From Nageia nagi (Eukaryota > Pinophyta), in contig JBITNC010000001.1 of NCBI GenBank assembly GCA_050084985.1, positions 28,768,001 through 28,832,000 of the forward strand: a DNA stretch of 64,000 nt, given 5' to 3'. Positions 46,680-58,686 of this stretch are shown here, one piece after another (position 1 is the first letter of the stretch; each line of letters begins with the position of its first letter). The translations under genes and the position numbers were made by a program. The notes beneath the pieces are model-generated. The model was not told the DNA's origin and did no database searches. It saw only the letters and a list, made by a program, of their open reading frames with translations.

Positions 46680-47060
46680 GATAAGACAAAGCACCCAGCT
46701 TTGGACATTGTAGCTCTCATGGATTCTTGTCTATAAAAAAGAGTATTGGTAGACAATGGGTCTACAATTAATATCATATCTTCAATGGAATTTGAGAGAC
46801 TAAAGGTTCCTATCAAGTTTTTGAATTCTCCTATGCTCACTATTAGGGCCTTTAATAATACTTTGGATTCTACCATGGGCATAATTATTCTTCTAGTTAA
46901 AGTTGTAGTCAAAGAGATTGCAACTACCTATTATGTGGTCAAAGGTGAGATGCAATATAACTTGATTTTAGGTTTATCATTGATAGAGAACATGGATGCT
47001 ATTCTATATACCTTGCATAGATGCCATGTGGACATATATTTCATGTCATTATTTTGTGAA
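46680..47060 (+). pseudogene. Element E aspartic protease
   Basis: LVDNGSTINIISSMEFERLK (46746) holds the D-N-G active site seen in Tat-type elements. LTIRAFNNTLDSTMGIIIL, then YNLILGLSLIENMDAILYTL and LHRCHVDIYF, follow the family. The domain is open for 105 codons from 46746. The catalytic Asp is kept. It is related to the minus-strand protease at 62960-63290. Confidence 0.9.
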
Positions 47061-47069
47061 TGATCATCC

Positions 47070-48400
47070 TAATTTGATGTCTTCAAACTCATAAGAACCT
47101 TCATCCTTGACTTTGTAATCTATTTACTTTGCTTCCTCCTCATAGCCATCCACTTCATCTCCCTTGAGCATGGATCCCTTTATATGCCTTGATGGTAAAT
47201 CACCTAAGGATTTTGCATGACCACCTTCTATTTGTTAGACCTTTTCCACATCCATCCATGAAAATTACTAACCATCCTATCATAAAGTGCCTCCACTGGA
47301 TCAATTCCATTTATCTTCATCATGTATGTCATCTGATTCATCATAGGAATATAAGCCCTCTTCCTCTTTGGTTGGTCCCAATCCTCCTGACCAACATTAT
47401 GTCAACATTATTATGTCATCATCATCTTATTTCCCCAAGTATGAATGTATCAAAAATAAGGAATATCATATAAATGATGTGCCTTTTCATATTCCCTCTA
47501 TAAAATACTTAGGGAGACATTTGGAATTCCCACTTGATCTTGGATTGCTCATCCCACTAGGATCACATCTAAACTAATCTTTCTTTATTTACATGAGTGT
47601 GTATTCACCATATGACATTCCCCTTGAGCATTATCTCAAGGAGAAATTTTGTGCCAAAATAGAATATCTTTCTTGTCCTAAACTAGTGTGTAAACACTTT
47701 GCTAAATGGAAATGGAAATGATATGGCCTAGGTAACTATAGCATGGACAAGTTCATGCTTTTTTTATTCCATTTTAATCTAATCAAAATAAATGAGGTCT
47801 AAGGTATCATGGTCCTAAACTTAAACCTCTATAATAAAAAATTTCTAATCTTAATCTTCCAAAAGTGGAGATGATACATAATGACAAACATGACATTCAT
47901 TTATGTTTTGGTCCATCTAATCCTCATGCTTTGGAGTGTTCCATCCCAAATGATTTCTTCCATGAGCCTTCATGTAGCCTTGCTTTGTATGTGTTAATGA
48001 TTTTCCTTGATGTTCCATCACCTTTTTTCCCTCTTCTGAATTGCAACTCATACAGTTATGTCAATCCTTTATCTATGAATTTATCTCTTTTTTTAGGTCT
48101 TTCCTTTTTCTTGGATGATGGTCTCTTTCTTCTAATTTTTTTGATGAAGTTGAATCATCAAACCTAACTTATTTCATAAATAGTTTGGATGAATATGATT
48201 TTGAATAATTTCCTATCTTCAAGTAGTTATAGGATGGATCCCACATGCACATAGGGAATTTTGATGAGATAAATATCAGTGATAATCCCATAGACCCAAA
48301 GATAGTCTACATGGGGGATATCTAAGATGAATCAGAAAGAGAAAAACCCATAGAAATATTGAAGAATTATGTTAAATTCTTGGCTTACAATTAAAAGGAA
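47070..48400 (+). other. Element E spacer between protease and RT
   Basis: Open fragments at 47189-47473, 47368-47577 and 47865-48167 contain His/Pro/Ser-rich text (for example LGRHLEFPLDLGLLIPLG). The family usually has poorly conserved linker here. No domain is assigned. Confidence 0.45.
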
Positions 48401-49720
48401 ATGTCAAGTATGGATCCTAATGTTGCAGTTCACAATATTATCACTCGATTGAATGCTAAGCTTATCAAGCAAAAACCTAAGAGAATCAATCCCATAAAAT
48501 CACTTCAAATTAAAGAGGAGATTTAGAAATTGTTAGATACCAAGTTTATCCATTATATTGATTATCCTTAATGGGTTTGTAACATGATCCTCATTGGTAA
48601 GCCTAGGGTCATATTGGAGTTTATACATACTTCCAAGATCTTAATGTAGCTTATCCCAAAGATGACTTCTTGCTGCCTAACATAGACACCCTACTTGAAA
48701 ATATAGTAGGATATGAGATGTTGTATTTCATGGATAAATTTTTAGGATATAATCAAATTTGGATCACCCTCAGGATCAACATAAGATTACATTTACCATA
48801 CCTTAGGGGACTTAATGTTATAAGGTCATGCCCTTCAGACTCAAGAATGATGGTGCTACCTATTAATGGGCCGTGACTTATATCTTCTATGACATGATAC
48901 ATGATATTATGGAGGATTATGTGGATGAATTGTTACCTAAATCTAGGAGAAGAGACCAATATTGAGAAGTCTTAGAGAGGGTCTTTCAAAGTTTACTCAA
49001 GCACAATGTTAGATTGAATCCTAGGAAGTGTGTTTTTGGGGTCACATCAGGTAAGTTACTAAGATTCATTATTTCTAAAAGAGGCTTAAAATTCAATCCT
49101 AAAAAATTGATTGCTATCACTAGTATGCCTCTGCCTCATGATATTAAAACTCTAATAAGTCTTCAAGGTAAGATTTAGGCCATCAAAAGTTATATAGCTT
49201 AGTTATTTGATAAGTGTCGATCATTTAATGAGCTTATTAAAAAGGAGGTGAAATTTGATTGGAATGAGGGTTGTCAAAAAGATTTTGATAACATTAGGCA
49301 ATAATTTCTATATCCTCTAGTTCTTTTCCACCCAGTGATGATATCCTCTTTCATCTATATCTTTCATCCATTGACTTTACCATAGGAGTCATGTTATCAT
49401 ACAAAAATGAACAAGAAAAGGAGCAAGTTATCTACTATCTTAGTTGTACACTTGTTGATTATAATATTAGGTATGTATACATTAAGAAAGTATTCCTTAC
49501 ACTATTGCTACCATTAAACTAAGATATTATATGCTTAATCATACTACCTATGTTATCTCTAAGGCTTATCCATTGAAATACATGATGAGCAAGCTATATC
49601 ATAATATGTGCACCACTAAGTGGATCATGTTCCTATAAGAGTTTTACCTAATATTTATTAGTTATAAGTCCATAAAGGATCAAATTATATTATATAAACT
49701 AGAAAAGGCACCTATTTAGG
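48400..49720 (+). pseudogene. Element E reverse transcriptase and first RNase H
   Basis: MPFRLKNDGATY (about 48829) is the RT segment before the active site. DIMEDYVDELLPKSRRRDQY (about 48910) gives YVDE where the family has YVDD, so a catalytic Asp is changed. LLKHNVRLNPRKCVFGVTSG then KLLRFIISKRGLKFNPKK is the thumb. RNase H follows: IYIFHPLTL/IGVMLSYKNEQEKEQV at about 49350-49430. Frameshifts and stops are numerous, and the fingers (about 48550-48780) are badly decayed. Confidence 0.85.
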
Positions 49721-49789
49721 CTACTACCCCTCTTAAGATCACTCTCCTTGATGAGGATGTTTTTAAGGTTGATAAGATTGAGGAGGTAG

Positions 49790-50200
49790 TGGACACTCAA
49801 GAAGACTATGATATGACTATGTATTTTGATGGGTTGAAATGTGAATAAGGGGTGGGGTTGGAGTTGTTTTATTCATTAACTAGGTCATTCCCATCCCATA
49901 TTATTTCATCCTCAACTTCATGTACACTAATAACAATGTAGAGTATGAGGCACTTATCTTGGATCTTAAAGTAGTCTTCGAGTTAAAATTAGAAAGATTG
50001 CTCATCTATGAAGATTCTCAATTGATAGTTAATTAGATCCTAAGCACTTATCAATGTCATAAGTAGATTTTAAAGACTTATAGATATGTGGCATTGAAGT
50101 TACTAAATTTGTTTAAATCTTACAAGATTAAGACTTCCCCTAGATCATCTAATTGATTTGCAGACACTATGGCATCCTTAGGGTCACTTATCCCTCCTAA
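49790..50200 (+). pseudogene. Element E second (plant/archaeal-type) RNase H
   Basis: MYFDGLKCE (about 49820) opens it, then GVGVGVVLF, MYTNNNVEYEALILDLKVVF (about 49920), LLIYEDSQLIVN and FADTMASLGSLI (about 50155). These are the D, E, D and final D motifs of the second RNase H found in the Tat/Ogre/Retand lineage. The order RT, RNase H, second RNase H, integrase supports that group. Stops occur near 49848 and 50036. Confidence 0.88.
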
Positions 50201-50399
50201 TCCTCATAGGTACATTTAACATGTGGAGATAGTGACCTTGAAAGAATATACTCTTAAGTTACCATTACCTTATGGTATATCATTATTTTCAATCAATGAG
50301 ATCACTATCGAGCCATGTGACTTATGGTATAAAAAATTGCATGAGTATTTAAAGTGGAATGCCACACCTCCTAATTTACTAACTAGTTAAAAATGAACA

Positions 50400-51590
50400 T
50401 TTAAGCAAAAGGCATATTATTATGCCATATTAGGAGATGTGTTCTATAAGCAATCATATGATAGTCCTTCTACATTGTTTAGAGCTATGTGACTAGGTCA
50501 TTACTATGTAGACTTGTCATGATGGCATATGTGGTGGGAATTTTAATGAAACCACCATTTCTAAGTGTATTCTTAGGATGGGATATTATTGGCCTACCAT
50601 GTAATGATACTATCAAGAATATGTCAAAAAGTATGTTAAGTATTAGAAATATTCTAATTTACAACATCTTTATACTCAAGCACTTAACCCCATTTAGTTT
50701 GTATTACCTTTTGAACAATGGGATGTTGATCTCATAGGGTAGTTTGTACCTCCCTCTTTAGGTGGACATATGTTCATTATCACTGCAAAAGTGTATTTAA
50801 CCAAGTGGGTTGAGGTCAATCCATTTGATTCCATCATAGATCCTAAGATTACCAATTGCATTGATACTCACATCATTTTTTGATTTGGCATCCTACATAA
50901 GATTATATTATACAATGGATTACCTTTTAAGAATCAATATGTGCAAGCATTATGCAATGGTTACAATATTAAACATTCCTTCTCCATGTCATATTATCCT
51001 CAAGGTAACAATCAAGCAAAAGGATCTAACACAACCATTGTCACAATCCTAAAAAACATGGTTAATGAAAACCATAGAAAATGGTATGAGTGTCTCCACT
51101 ATGCTTTGTGGGCCTATCACACCAGTATTAGGACACTTACAAGGGCTACCCCTTTCTCATTAGTATATGGTGTGGAAGTAGTAATGCCACTTGAGCTAGA
51201 AATCCCATCTCTGAGAGTTCAACTTTAGGGCCTCATTCCAGATGAGGATGCCAAACAAGCTGGATTAGATCAGCTTACCCTTCTTGATGAGATACGTGTT
51301 AATGTTATCCAACATCATAAGGTCTATCAAAAATTATTGAAATGGGTGTATAAAAAAAGGTCAGACCTAAAGAGTTTGAGATTGGTGACTTAGTACCTAA
51401 AGAGAATCAATAACAATCACACCTTGAGAGGTCGCTTCAAGATAAGTTTGCACCAAATTGGTTAAGATCCTATATAGTCAAGAAGAAATTTGGTAAAAGA
51501 GCCTATCATTTGGTGGATATAGAGGGTCAATAAGAGTTTAATCTTATTAACATCATCCATCTTTGTCCATTCTATGCTTAATTTTCCTTG
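50400..51590 (+). pseudogene. Element E integrase
   Basis: AYYYAILGDVFYKQSYD (about 50412) is the N-terminal end. QWDVDLIG (about 50718) gives the first Asp, FGILHKIILYNGLPFKNQYV (about 50882) the region of the second Asp, now Asn, and MSYYPQGNNQAKGSN (about 50985) the catalytic Glu region, now Lys. YECLHYALWAYHTSIRTLTR, ATPFSLVYGVEVVMPLE and FEIGDLVPKENQ close it. Losing two of three DDE residues shows old decay. Confidence 0.9.
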
Positions 51591-51594
51591 CCTT

Positions 51595-54230
51595 GTTTAT
51601 CTTTTATGGATTTATGTGTTTGGCTTGTTGACTTAGTTTGTTTGTCCTTGCATCTCATCATGTCATCTTGTATTTTGTTTGGCATAGCATGTCATCTTTC
51701 CCTAGTTACTCATTTATCTTACACTAAGTACCAAGGCATGGATTACATGTAGTCATTTCCTTGGGCTTAGGTTTGTACCATTCTTTTATTTCATCACCAT
51801 TTTTCCTTTCTAATCATATCATTGGGAGTTGTTACTTGGTTCTCCATTTTTTTCTGCCATCCTACCTTTTTTGTGTACATGAAGGCCACCAATCACTCAT
51901 CTCCTTATCATCGGTCATTCCTTGTATCATTGTATCTTTTCTATCTTTTGTCATCACTTTGCACTTATCATTTTGTTTGTCTGCCCTTAGTTCTCATCTA
52001 AATTAGGGATGTTGGACATTATCTTTATTTTGCAAAGAAGCAAGTATAGTACTAGAAATGAGTGGAAGTTAGCCCCAAAAAAACTTAGTTGGATAACATT
52101 ATTTATTTTTCTTGACATTTTATCTTGTTTGCATTTGCAGTGTTACCCTTGCTTATCTTATTTAATTTTTTAGGTTCTTTATATTCTCAAAATGTAAAGA
52201 GCCCATCCCTTGCATTTTTGCATGTCTATTTATGTCATTAGTCAACATACATGATTCATGGATTTTTAATGATGACATAACCACTTGGATCTTAATCACA
52301 TATCAGGTTTCCCAAAAATCATTCCCTTGAGATTGATCATAGGCTACAGACTATCATGATTTTTTATGGAAATACCATATGAACTTGTCATGGCTTGTGA
52401 CATCAAGGAATAGCATCAATTTGTGGATGTTATACTTTCTTCACTTTGTTTAATCATTATTTATTTCTTTTATGATCATTTCGATATCGTATTTATGGTT
52501 GTTTGTGCTTGTGTTATCTTTTCTTCTCTTTTCTTCTCTTTTGTCAAAATTGGGTTTCATTTGCCTTTTAAAAATTGATCTAATCATGATGATTTAATGA
52601 GAAGTAAGTTTCATTAGTTTCACCTTCACAATGATATCATTAAAAATTTATTCTTGTTTGTTTTAGGTCACCTATCATCCATTTGTTTTAAGTTCAAAGT
52701 TGGCCCTTCATGCTAGTACACACAGTCACCCTAGCATATCAACCTATGTCATATTGTAGTCTCAATTTGTAAATTATTCATATTTTATCTTATTAGGTCC
52801 TATCATGTCATGTTGTACCATTTCAAGTCGATTTTAACCATCTTGTCACCCATTTTGGTTAAGGGATGAAGGTCTCAAAATTTGGTACCCTTAAAAGTTG
52901 GCCCTAGTTTCATCATTTTAAATATAGCAAATCATGTCTATTTTTAATTATATTAGTTACTTATCCATAATTGATCTAAATTTTATCATCATGTCAAGTT
53001 TCATCATCTAACTTTATCATTTAGTTAGTTTTTGTGAGCCATTTAGTGGGCTACTTGTAATAGTACACTTTTAGTGAGCACTGAAGGGTTATCACCTTGG
53101 GCCAAGTAGCCTTTTATTTTAATTTTTAAAATAGGTCAAATATACCTTCATTTTTTGAATTGTTTGATCTTGCACTTATATTGTACTACCATATATCATT
53201 TCATCAAGATAGTACATCAAATTGTCAATGTGGTCACTTGTTACTGTCCACCAAATTTTGTAATTTTTCATGTTTTTGAAAGTGTTATTTTTGCTTTGAT
53301 TTAGTTTTGGTCCCATTTGGTTGCATTCTAGAAGCCTTTTGGTCTAGCTTATGTTTGTATTTGTCATGATCAATGTAACTTGAGTATTTCAAGGGGGTCT
53401 TTACAACATGTTCCTTACCTCATTTTACGAACTATCATGATAAAATTTTGACAACATTTAGGCTTATTTTCTTAGTATTTTCTATGTTTGTTTGTCAATA
53501 TGTTATGTTTATTTTTGTATTTTTATGTCATTTATTGTATTTTCAGTTTCTATTGTTATCTTTTGTTATTCTTTTAGTCTATTCTTTTAATCTTTTTCTA
53601 GTCATTTCTTTTATCATTTTTGTTTGTTATCATGTTCATTTGTTTTATTAGTCATCATTTGTTGGACATTTTTATTATTTTAGTATTTTCCATTATTCAT
53701 TGTTTGTATTTTGTGTCTATTTATCCATATTTTTCCTTTTCTTTTTGTGTGTTTCGACATCCATGTTAATTTTTCATCATGTGATTAAGCATACAAGTCC
53801 ATTTTAGTTTGTCTTAAGTTTTAGGTTCCTTTTAGATTTATTTTAGGTTGCTTTTAGGTTCATTTTAAATGTTCATTTAAATTTCATTTTAGGTTCATTT
53901 TAAGTATTTTTGAGGTCATTTTTAAGTTCTTTTTAGGATTCATTTTGTTGTTGTTACATGCATTCATTGTCTCATACATAAAACATATAAATAAGTGCAT
54001 CCATATCCATAACATAAGCATATAGTCAACATAAAAGTATCTCATATAGCATGTCAATATCAAATAGCATACATCCATAAGCATCCATACATATATGCCA
54101 ATGTCCATCATCATATAGCATATACCAAAATACATATATAAAAATGTCCACCCTGAGTATGTCAATGTTTTGTATACATGTGTGTATTTCAAAACATACA
54201 TATAGTTTGCTCACACTATGGTGCCAAAAA
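51595..54230 (+). other. Element E: T-rich region after integrase
   Basis: No protein motif on either strand. From 53810 to 53950 a short motif (TTTTAGGTTCATTTTAAGTT and variants) is repeated about every 15-25 bp. Confidence 0.5.
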
Positions 54231-54239
54231 TGCATATTT

Positions 54240-56620
54240 TTATAGTCTTGTACCTACATATCTAAAGTGTAGGGTCATCCCTTAGTCTCCATCAGCTAGG
54301 GGGTGTTGTTCTCCCCCTTCCCTTTTGCTTGCACCCTTGATGGGCTACTCTCTTCTATGACATCACTCTAGCCCATTGATGGTGGTGACCTAAAAAATCT
54401 ACCAACAACCTATGAGATCGCCCACCTCATGATTCCACCCATGTTGGAACCTATCTCACCAATAGAATTTGTCCTTGTAGCTACCACATTTGCTATCATA
54501 GTTGGCACTAGTTATCTCATAAAGTGGCCCTCACTTCATTGGCTCTGAACCATGTTATGAGAGATGCTCCTGGCTAGTGATGTTATCCTAAATATCTCTC
54601 GATCTATCAAGATTAGTCATGCCTTAATCAATTTATGATGCCAAACCTATTCCCTCAATATATCCCTATTTGCATCATCGAGTGTATGGTGTAGCTATCT
54701 ATCCATGTCCCCCTATCCTATGGGTACCCTCATTACTACACATATCACTTGTATATCAGTTTGTGTAGCCCTGTAAACTAGCATCTTTCCCCTATCCCCT
54801 ATTCCTACCAATAGGGCATCAATTTGGATGTTGATCTTTGCACTAAGGCCTACTCCTCCCTTTATGCATGATCTATGCACATCCCTCTATCTGGAAACTA
54901 CCATGTAGACTATTAGTAGGGTCTAAATATCACCTAGGAAATCTTGAGCTAGCTCTCTACTATTTCTCTTACCACCCACTCAACCATAAGCTAGCCCTAC
55001 AAAATGTTAATGAGCCCCTCTATTGCTACTTATGTTGCCTTTGTTGTCACCCTAATGGCCTACTTTCCTTCCATATGAACTTATAATGTGTCTAACTAAA
55101 CTTAAATATCATATTGCTTAGCTTAGTACTATGTAACCCTCAAGTTGATAAACATATCTAATTTAGGCTCTAGCTCTTAGAGCTTAATTTTAGGGGTCTT
55201 ATATTGAACCTCCCCCTCTCTCATATCTATAGCATGTTGCTAATCCTACCCTTGTACCAACTAATTAAGCATGTCAATGTCCATCTCAAGAGAACCTTAT
55301 TTATCTACATCCTCTTGGGGATCCTCACCCTCATCAAGTACCTCATCCTTGGCCACCTCACCCTCTTCACCTAGGATGATCCCACCCTTGGGAACCCATA
55401 GGTATACTAGGGGTACACCCCAAATCTATCTTTGATAATCCATATTGGAAGTTGGTCCCTCTAAGGGGCCACCATTAATCATATCCTAGGGTCATCCCTA
55501 CATTGTCTACAATTGACCTCATTAGTGTTCCATCAAGAACTGCATCTAGCTCTACATAAGTTAACCTTGATCTATCCAATACACCTCTAGTGATCCTTCT
55601 ATACAATATTAACTTTGGTGGTATATCCTATACTAGCCTATGCTGGTGGTGGACCTACTCAAAGTGAAAAATCTCCACATCTCTAATGTGCTTACTCCTG
55701 ATGTGTCTAGTCCTAAAGGCCCTTTGTAGCTACATGATATCCTTTGCACATGTAAGCCCTTAAACATCCTTTGGCCATGTAATCTCTCCCTAATAGGGTT
55801 GATAAATCATATCTTATGATTGCAGGCTTGCTAGAATATCCTAGTACTAGTCAATCTATCCCTCATGGGGAGTATCTTGGGCCTCTCCCTCTCATGATCC
55901 TATCATTGCATGTATGGAATATCCATTCCTATCATTGGGAGTATGTCTCCCATAATATTTACTATGTGGTCTTCTATGGGAAATCAATTCGACCGTCCTA
56001 ACCAAATATGCTCCTAGGCCCATACCTGGAGGAGAAATGAGGTGATAATACCTCCTCATCCTCATGCTACTCTATTCAACTACCTATAAGTTTGCACCAA
56101 TAAGGCTAGTCCCTAAGAAAATATTATCCCCTTCTAGATCATCCTTGTCATGATGTTGAATATGTTCTAAGGGAACCTAGGTCCCAAGGAATCTAGGAGT
56201 ATGAATAAGAAGATCAAAAGCATAACCATATCCTCTTGGAATCCTAGGCAATCTAATTAATAGAGAGGTAAAATGAATAACCCTCCATTCAAGAGGTACC
56301 ATGTCCTATAGCCATCACCTACATATGGTTGTATCACCACTTTTCAATGGCCACCATCACCTATTCACCCTCTAATAGCACCTGTAATATCTAGTAGACA
56401 TCCTCTAATGTGACTATCATCTCCCCTATTAGGAATAGAAATATGTACATGTATGGATTGAAGCACTCCATAAGCATGATCATGTAGGATGTATCTCCCT
56501 TACTCAAGAAAATCCAAGCTACTCCTGTTAACCCTATCACCTTTGGAAAATCCAATTATGCCTAGATCAGCATTGCTCAGACCTTTACCCATAGTGGGTA
56601 AAACTTATGCTTGAGTTTGA
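54240..56620 (-). pseudogene. Antisense ORF with plant mobile domain, in element E
   Basis: On the minus strand, text from about 56560 reads KVIGLTGVAWIFLSKGDTSY, then MIMLMECFNPYMYIFLFLIG, and GEMIVTLEDVYxILQVLLEG (about 56420-56360). This is the head of the plant mobile domain: a valid-surface helix, an ERW-like block, then the 'GE.TVTLEDV..LL.LP..G' core. Later blocks near 55630-55440 (PPKLILYRRITRGVLDRSRL, MRSIVDNVGMTLGYD) fit its later part weakly. The C-terminal side (about 54600-54300) is charged. Several stops and shifts occur. PMD proteins of plants include MAIL1/MAIN, and copies captured by Ty3 and Mutator elements are known. Its position between integrase and 3' LTR, opposite to gag-pol, matches 'additional antisense ORFs' described for some large Ty3 elements. 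Confidence 0.72.
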
Positions 56621-56629
56621 TCTAGCACA

Positions 56630-57506
56630 AATTTCAAATTTTATTAGTGTTTTTCACTTTGTTTGCATTATCTTCTTCTAATTCAATGGTATCTATGTCT
56701 AAGTCAATCCTGCATGTCACCTAGGATGTTTATTTACTTTTTCTTCTATGTTTGCATTTTATATTTTTTCAGTCAATTATCTTTTGGTCAAAATTATCCT
56801 TGTTAAGGATGAATGGGTTAACCTAGTCATATAGGTTTTGAATGAATGGCATTATCATTAGGATAATTTGTGTGGTCATATTTAACTTAGATAACTCCCA
56901 AATCAAATTATCTAGGTTCTAGATGATTTGCAAAGATTATTTAGAAAATAATAATCCTTAAAGGCATAACAAATTAAACACTTTTACACATCAAATTTTA
57001 AATCTAAATATCATGAAATTATAACATATATTAATATTAATTATGCATGATAATTTAACTCATTGTATTTGCATTACATATTATGGTTATGTGTGCCCTG
57101 ATCAGACTATGTTCACTATAAACATTTTGGAAATCATGTGGTTGTTAAGTGCATTCTTTACTCTATGTTTTATGTTATGTTGGAAAAATTTAGTCTTATG
57201 GACTATCATGATTGGAGGTTATGTACACTCTCACTACAATCAGAATGCCCTATGTATTTTATTAAACCCTAATGCCATTTTGTTTGGCAGTGTTTTCGCT
57301 AGGTGTCCACAAATTGCATGGTGTAGGTTTAGTCTAGGGTTATTAAATTTAATCTTATTCTTAGACAATCAAAGAAAATAAAATTACCATCTTGCTTAGT
57401 CTTGTGTACTTAAATAGTATTTTCAAATAGTCAACATAAAGCACATAACTACAATAGAAACAAAATGTAAAATAATTAAACAAAATGCAAAATAGAAATG
57501 GGCAAT
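56630..57506 (+). other. 3' untranslated region of element E
   Basis: A 112-codon open frame at 57043-57381 has no motif. CAAAATAGAAATGGGCAAT just before the LTR is a weak purine tract. Confidence 0.45.
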
Positions 57507-58681
57507 TATAAACATCCTAAAAATGCATTTTATGTTGTTGACAAAGTTATATTAATATTTATGGCATTTATCATGCATTATACAATCATGTTTGACTAAC
57601 GTGTGTTTGAAACACTTTTGAATAGATCAAATGACTTTATTTCAGCCTTTAAGTTATTTATAACACATTTCTTCTAGTCATCCAAACAACTTGCTAGTCA
57701 TCTAAAAGATCCCATAGATTACACAATCATTCAAACAATCCTATTTGAGATTTATAAAAGTCAACTTGGGCTCACATTTTTATACTCTTCTTACATTTGA
57801 GTACTTTTCATGAGCTCTATGACTTCCACAATTTACTTCACGCATCCATACCTATGATATCAATTTACAATGGACCACATCAATACTTGAGCTCACCTCT
57901 TCACACCTTGGGAACACTTATCCATGACACATGGTTTGAGGTATCTTTTGGTCATTTGAGGTTGGTTATGCTCTTAATGGTGACTTTCATGGGTACTTGT
58001 ATATTTGAATCTTTAAATCACATTCAATTGAAGACATGTATCTTTGATTAAATTATAGAGTTATAATTATGTGTCATATAGGCATCTTTAGTTTAATTTC
58101 ATATTTAGGATTTCAAACTACGGTTTGACCTTTTAGGTCCAAACCCTAGGGTTTAAAAGATTTTTGTTGTCTCATTAACATTTTAGCAATTATTTATTAT
58201 TTCTAACATTAAATTCATTATCATTATTCCCATATTTGATCATTTGACTAGATCTTTAAGCATATATAGTCTTTATCAAATATTTACCATATAATTATCA
58301 TTTATCTTTGTCTACTTGTCTTGTAGAAATATTTTTCCATAGTCTATGTGTCTAAATCATATTTACATCATAGGCATTGTAATTTTTCTATCATCTAATT
58401 GATTGTGGACAAGGAAACTTACAACTTATTTGAGTTGGGGTTTCAGCTCACTTGGACAATCACAATGTCTAAAGGACTTGTGATTTGAAGTCTCCATTAA
58501 TCTTTATGTTTTCTTTTTAGCTCTAGATATCATATTGTACTATTAAATAATAAAGGACAAGGTCTAAACCCTATCTTATCAATACATATCATAGGAAAAT
58601 TAGGTGGAATGTATCAATATTCTTAGATTTGCTTATGAATGTTGTGAGTGATTCAGGTGCAAGGATTTTCACCCATCCATA
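57507..58681 (+). repeat. 3' LTR of element E
   Basis: Same length as the 5' LTR (1175 bp). It is followed by GGTGA (58682-58686), the exact copy of 32388-32392. Confidence 0.92.
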
Positions 58682-58686
58682 GGTGA

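Larger units (their letters stand above)
32393..58681 (+). mobile_element. Element E: Ty3/gypsy (Tat-like) retrotransposon, interrupted by copia F
   Basis: Two LTRs of 1175 bp each (32393-33567 and 57507-58681) enclose gag, protease, RT, RNase H, a second RNase H, integrase and an antisense ORF. GGTGA flanks both ends exactly. A second, RNase H-like domain after the first is a mark of the Tat/Ogre group. Without F it would be about 18 kb, a length known in that group. All genes are broken. Confidence 0.9.

Noticed and set aside
53884-54235. Tyr/Met-rich minus-strand open frames
   Set aside because: Low-complexity reading of CATA-rich DNA, no motif, inside the non-coding part of element E.
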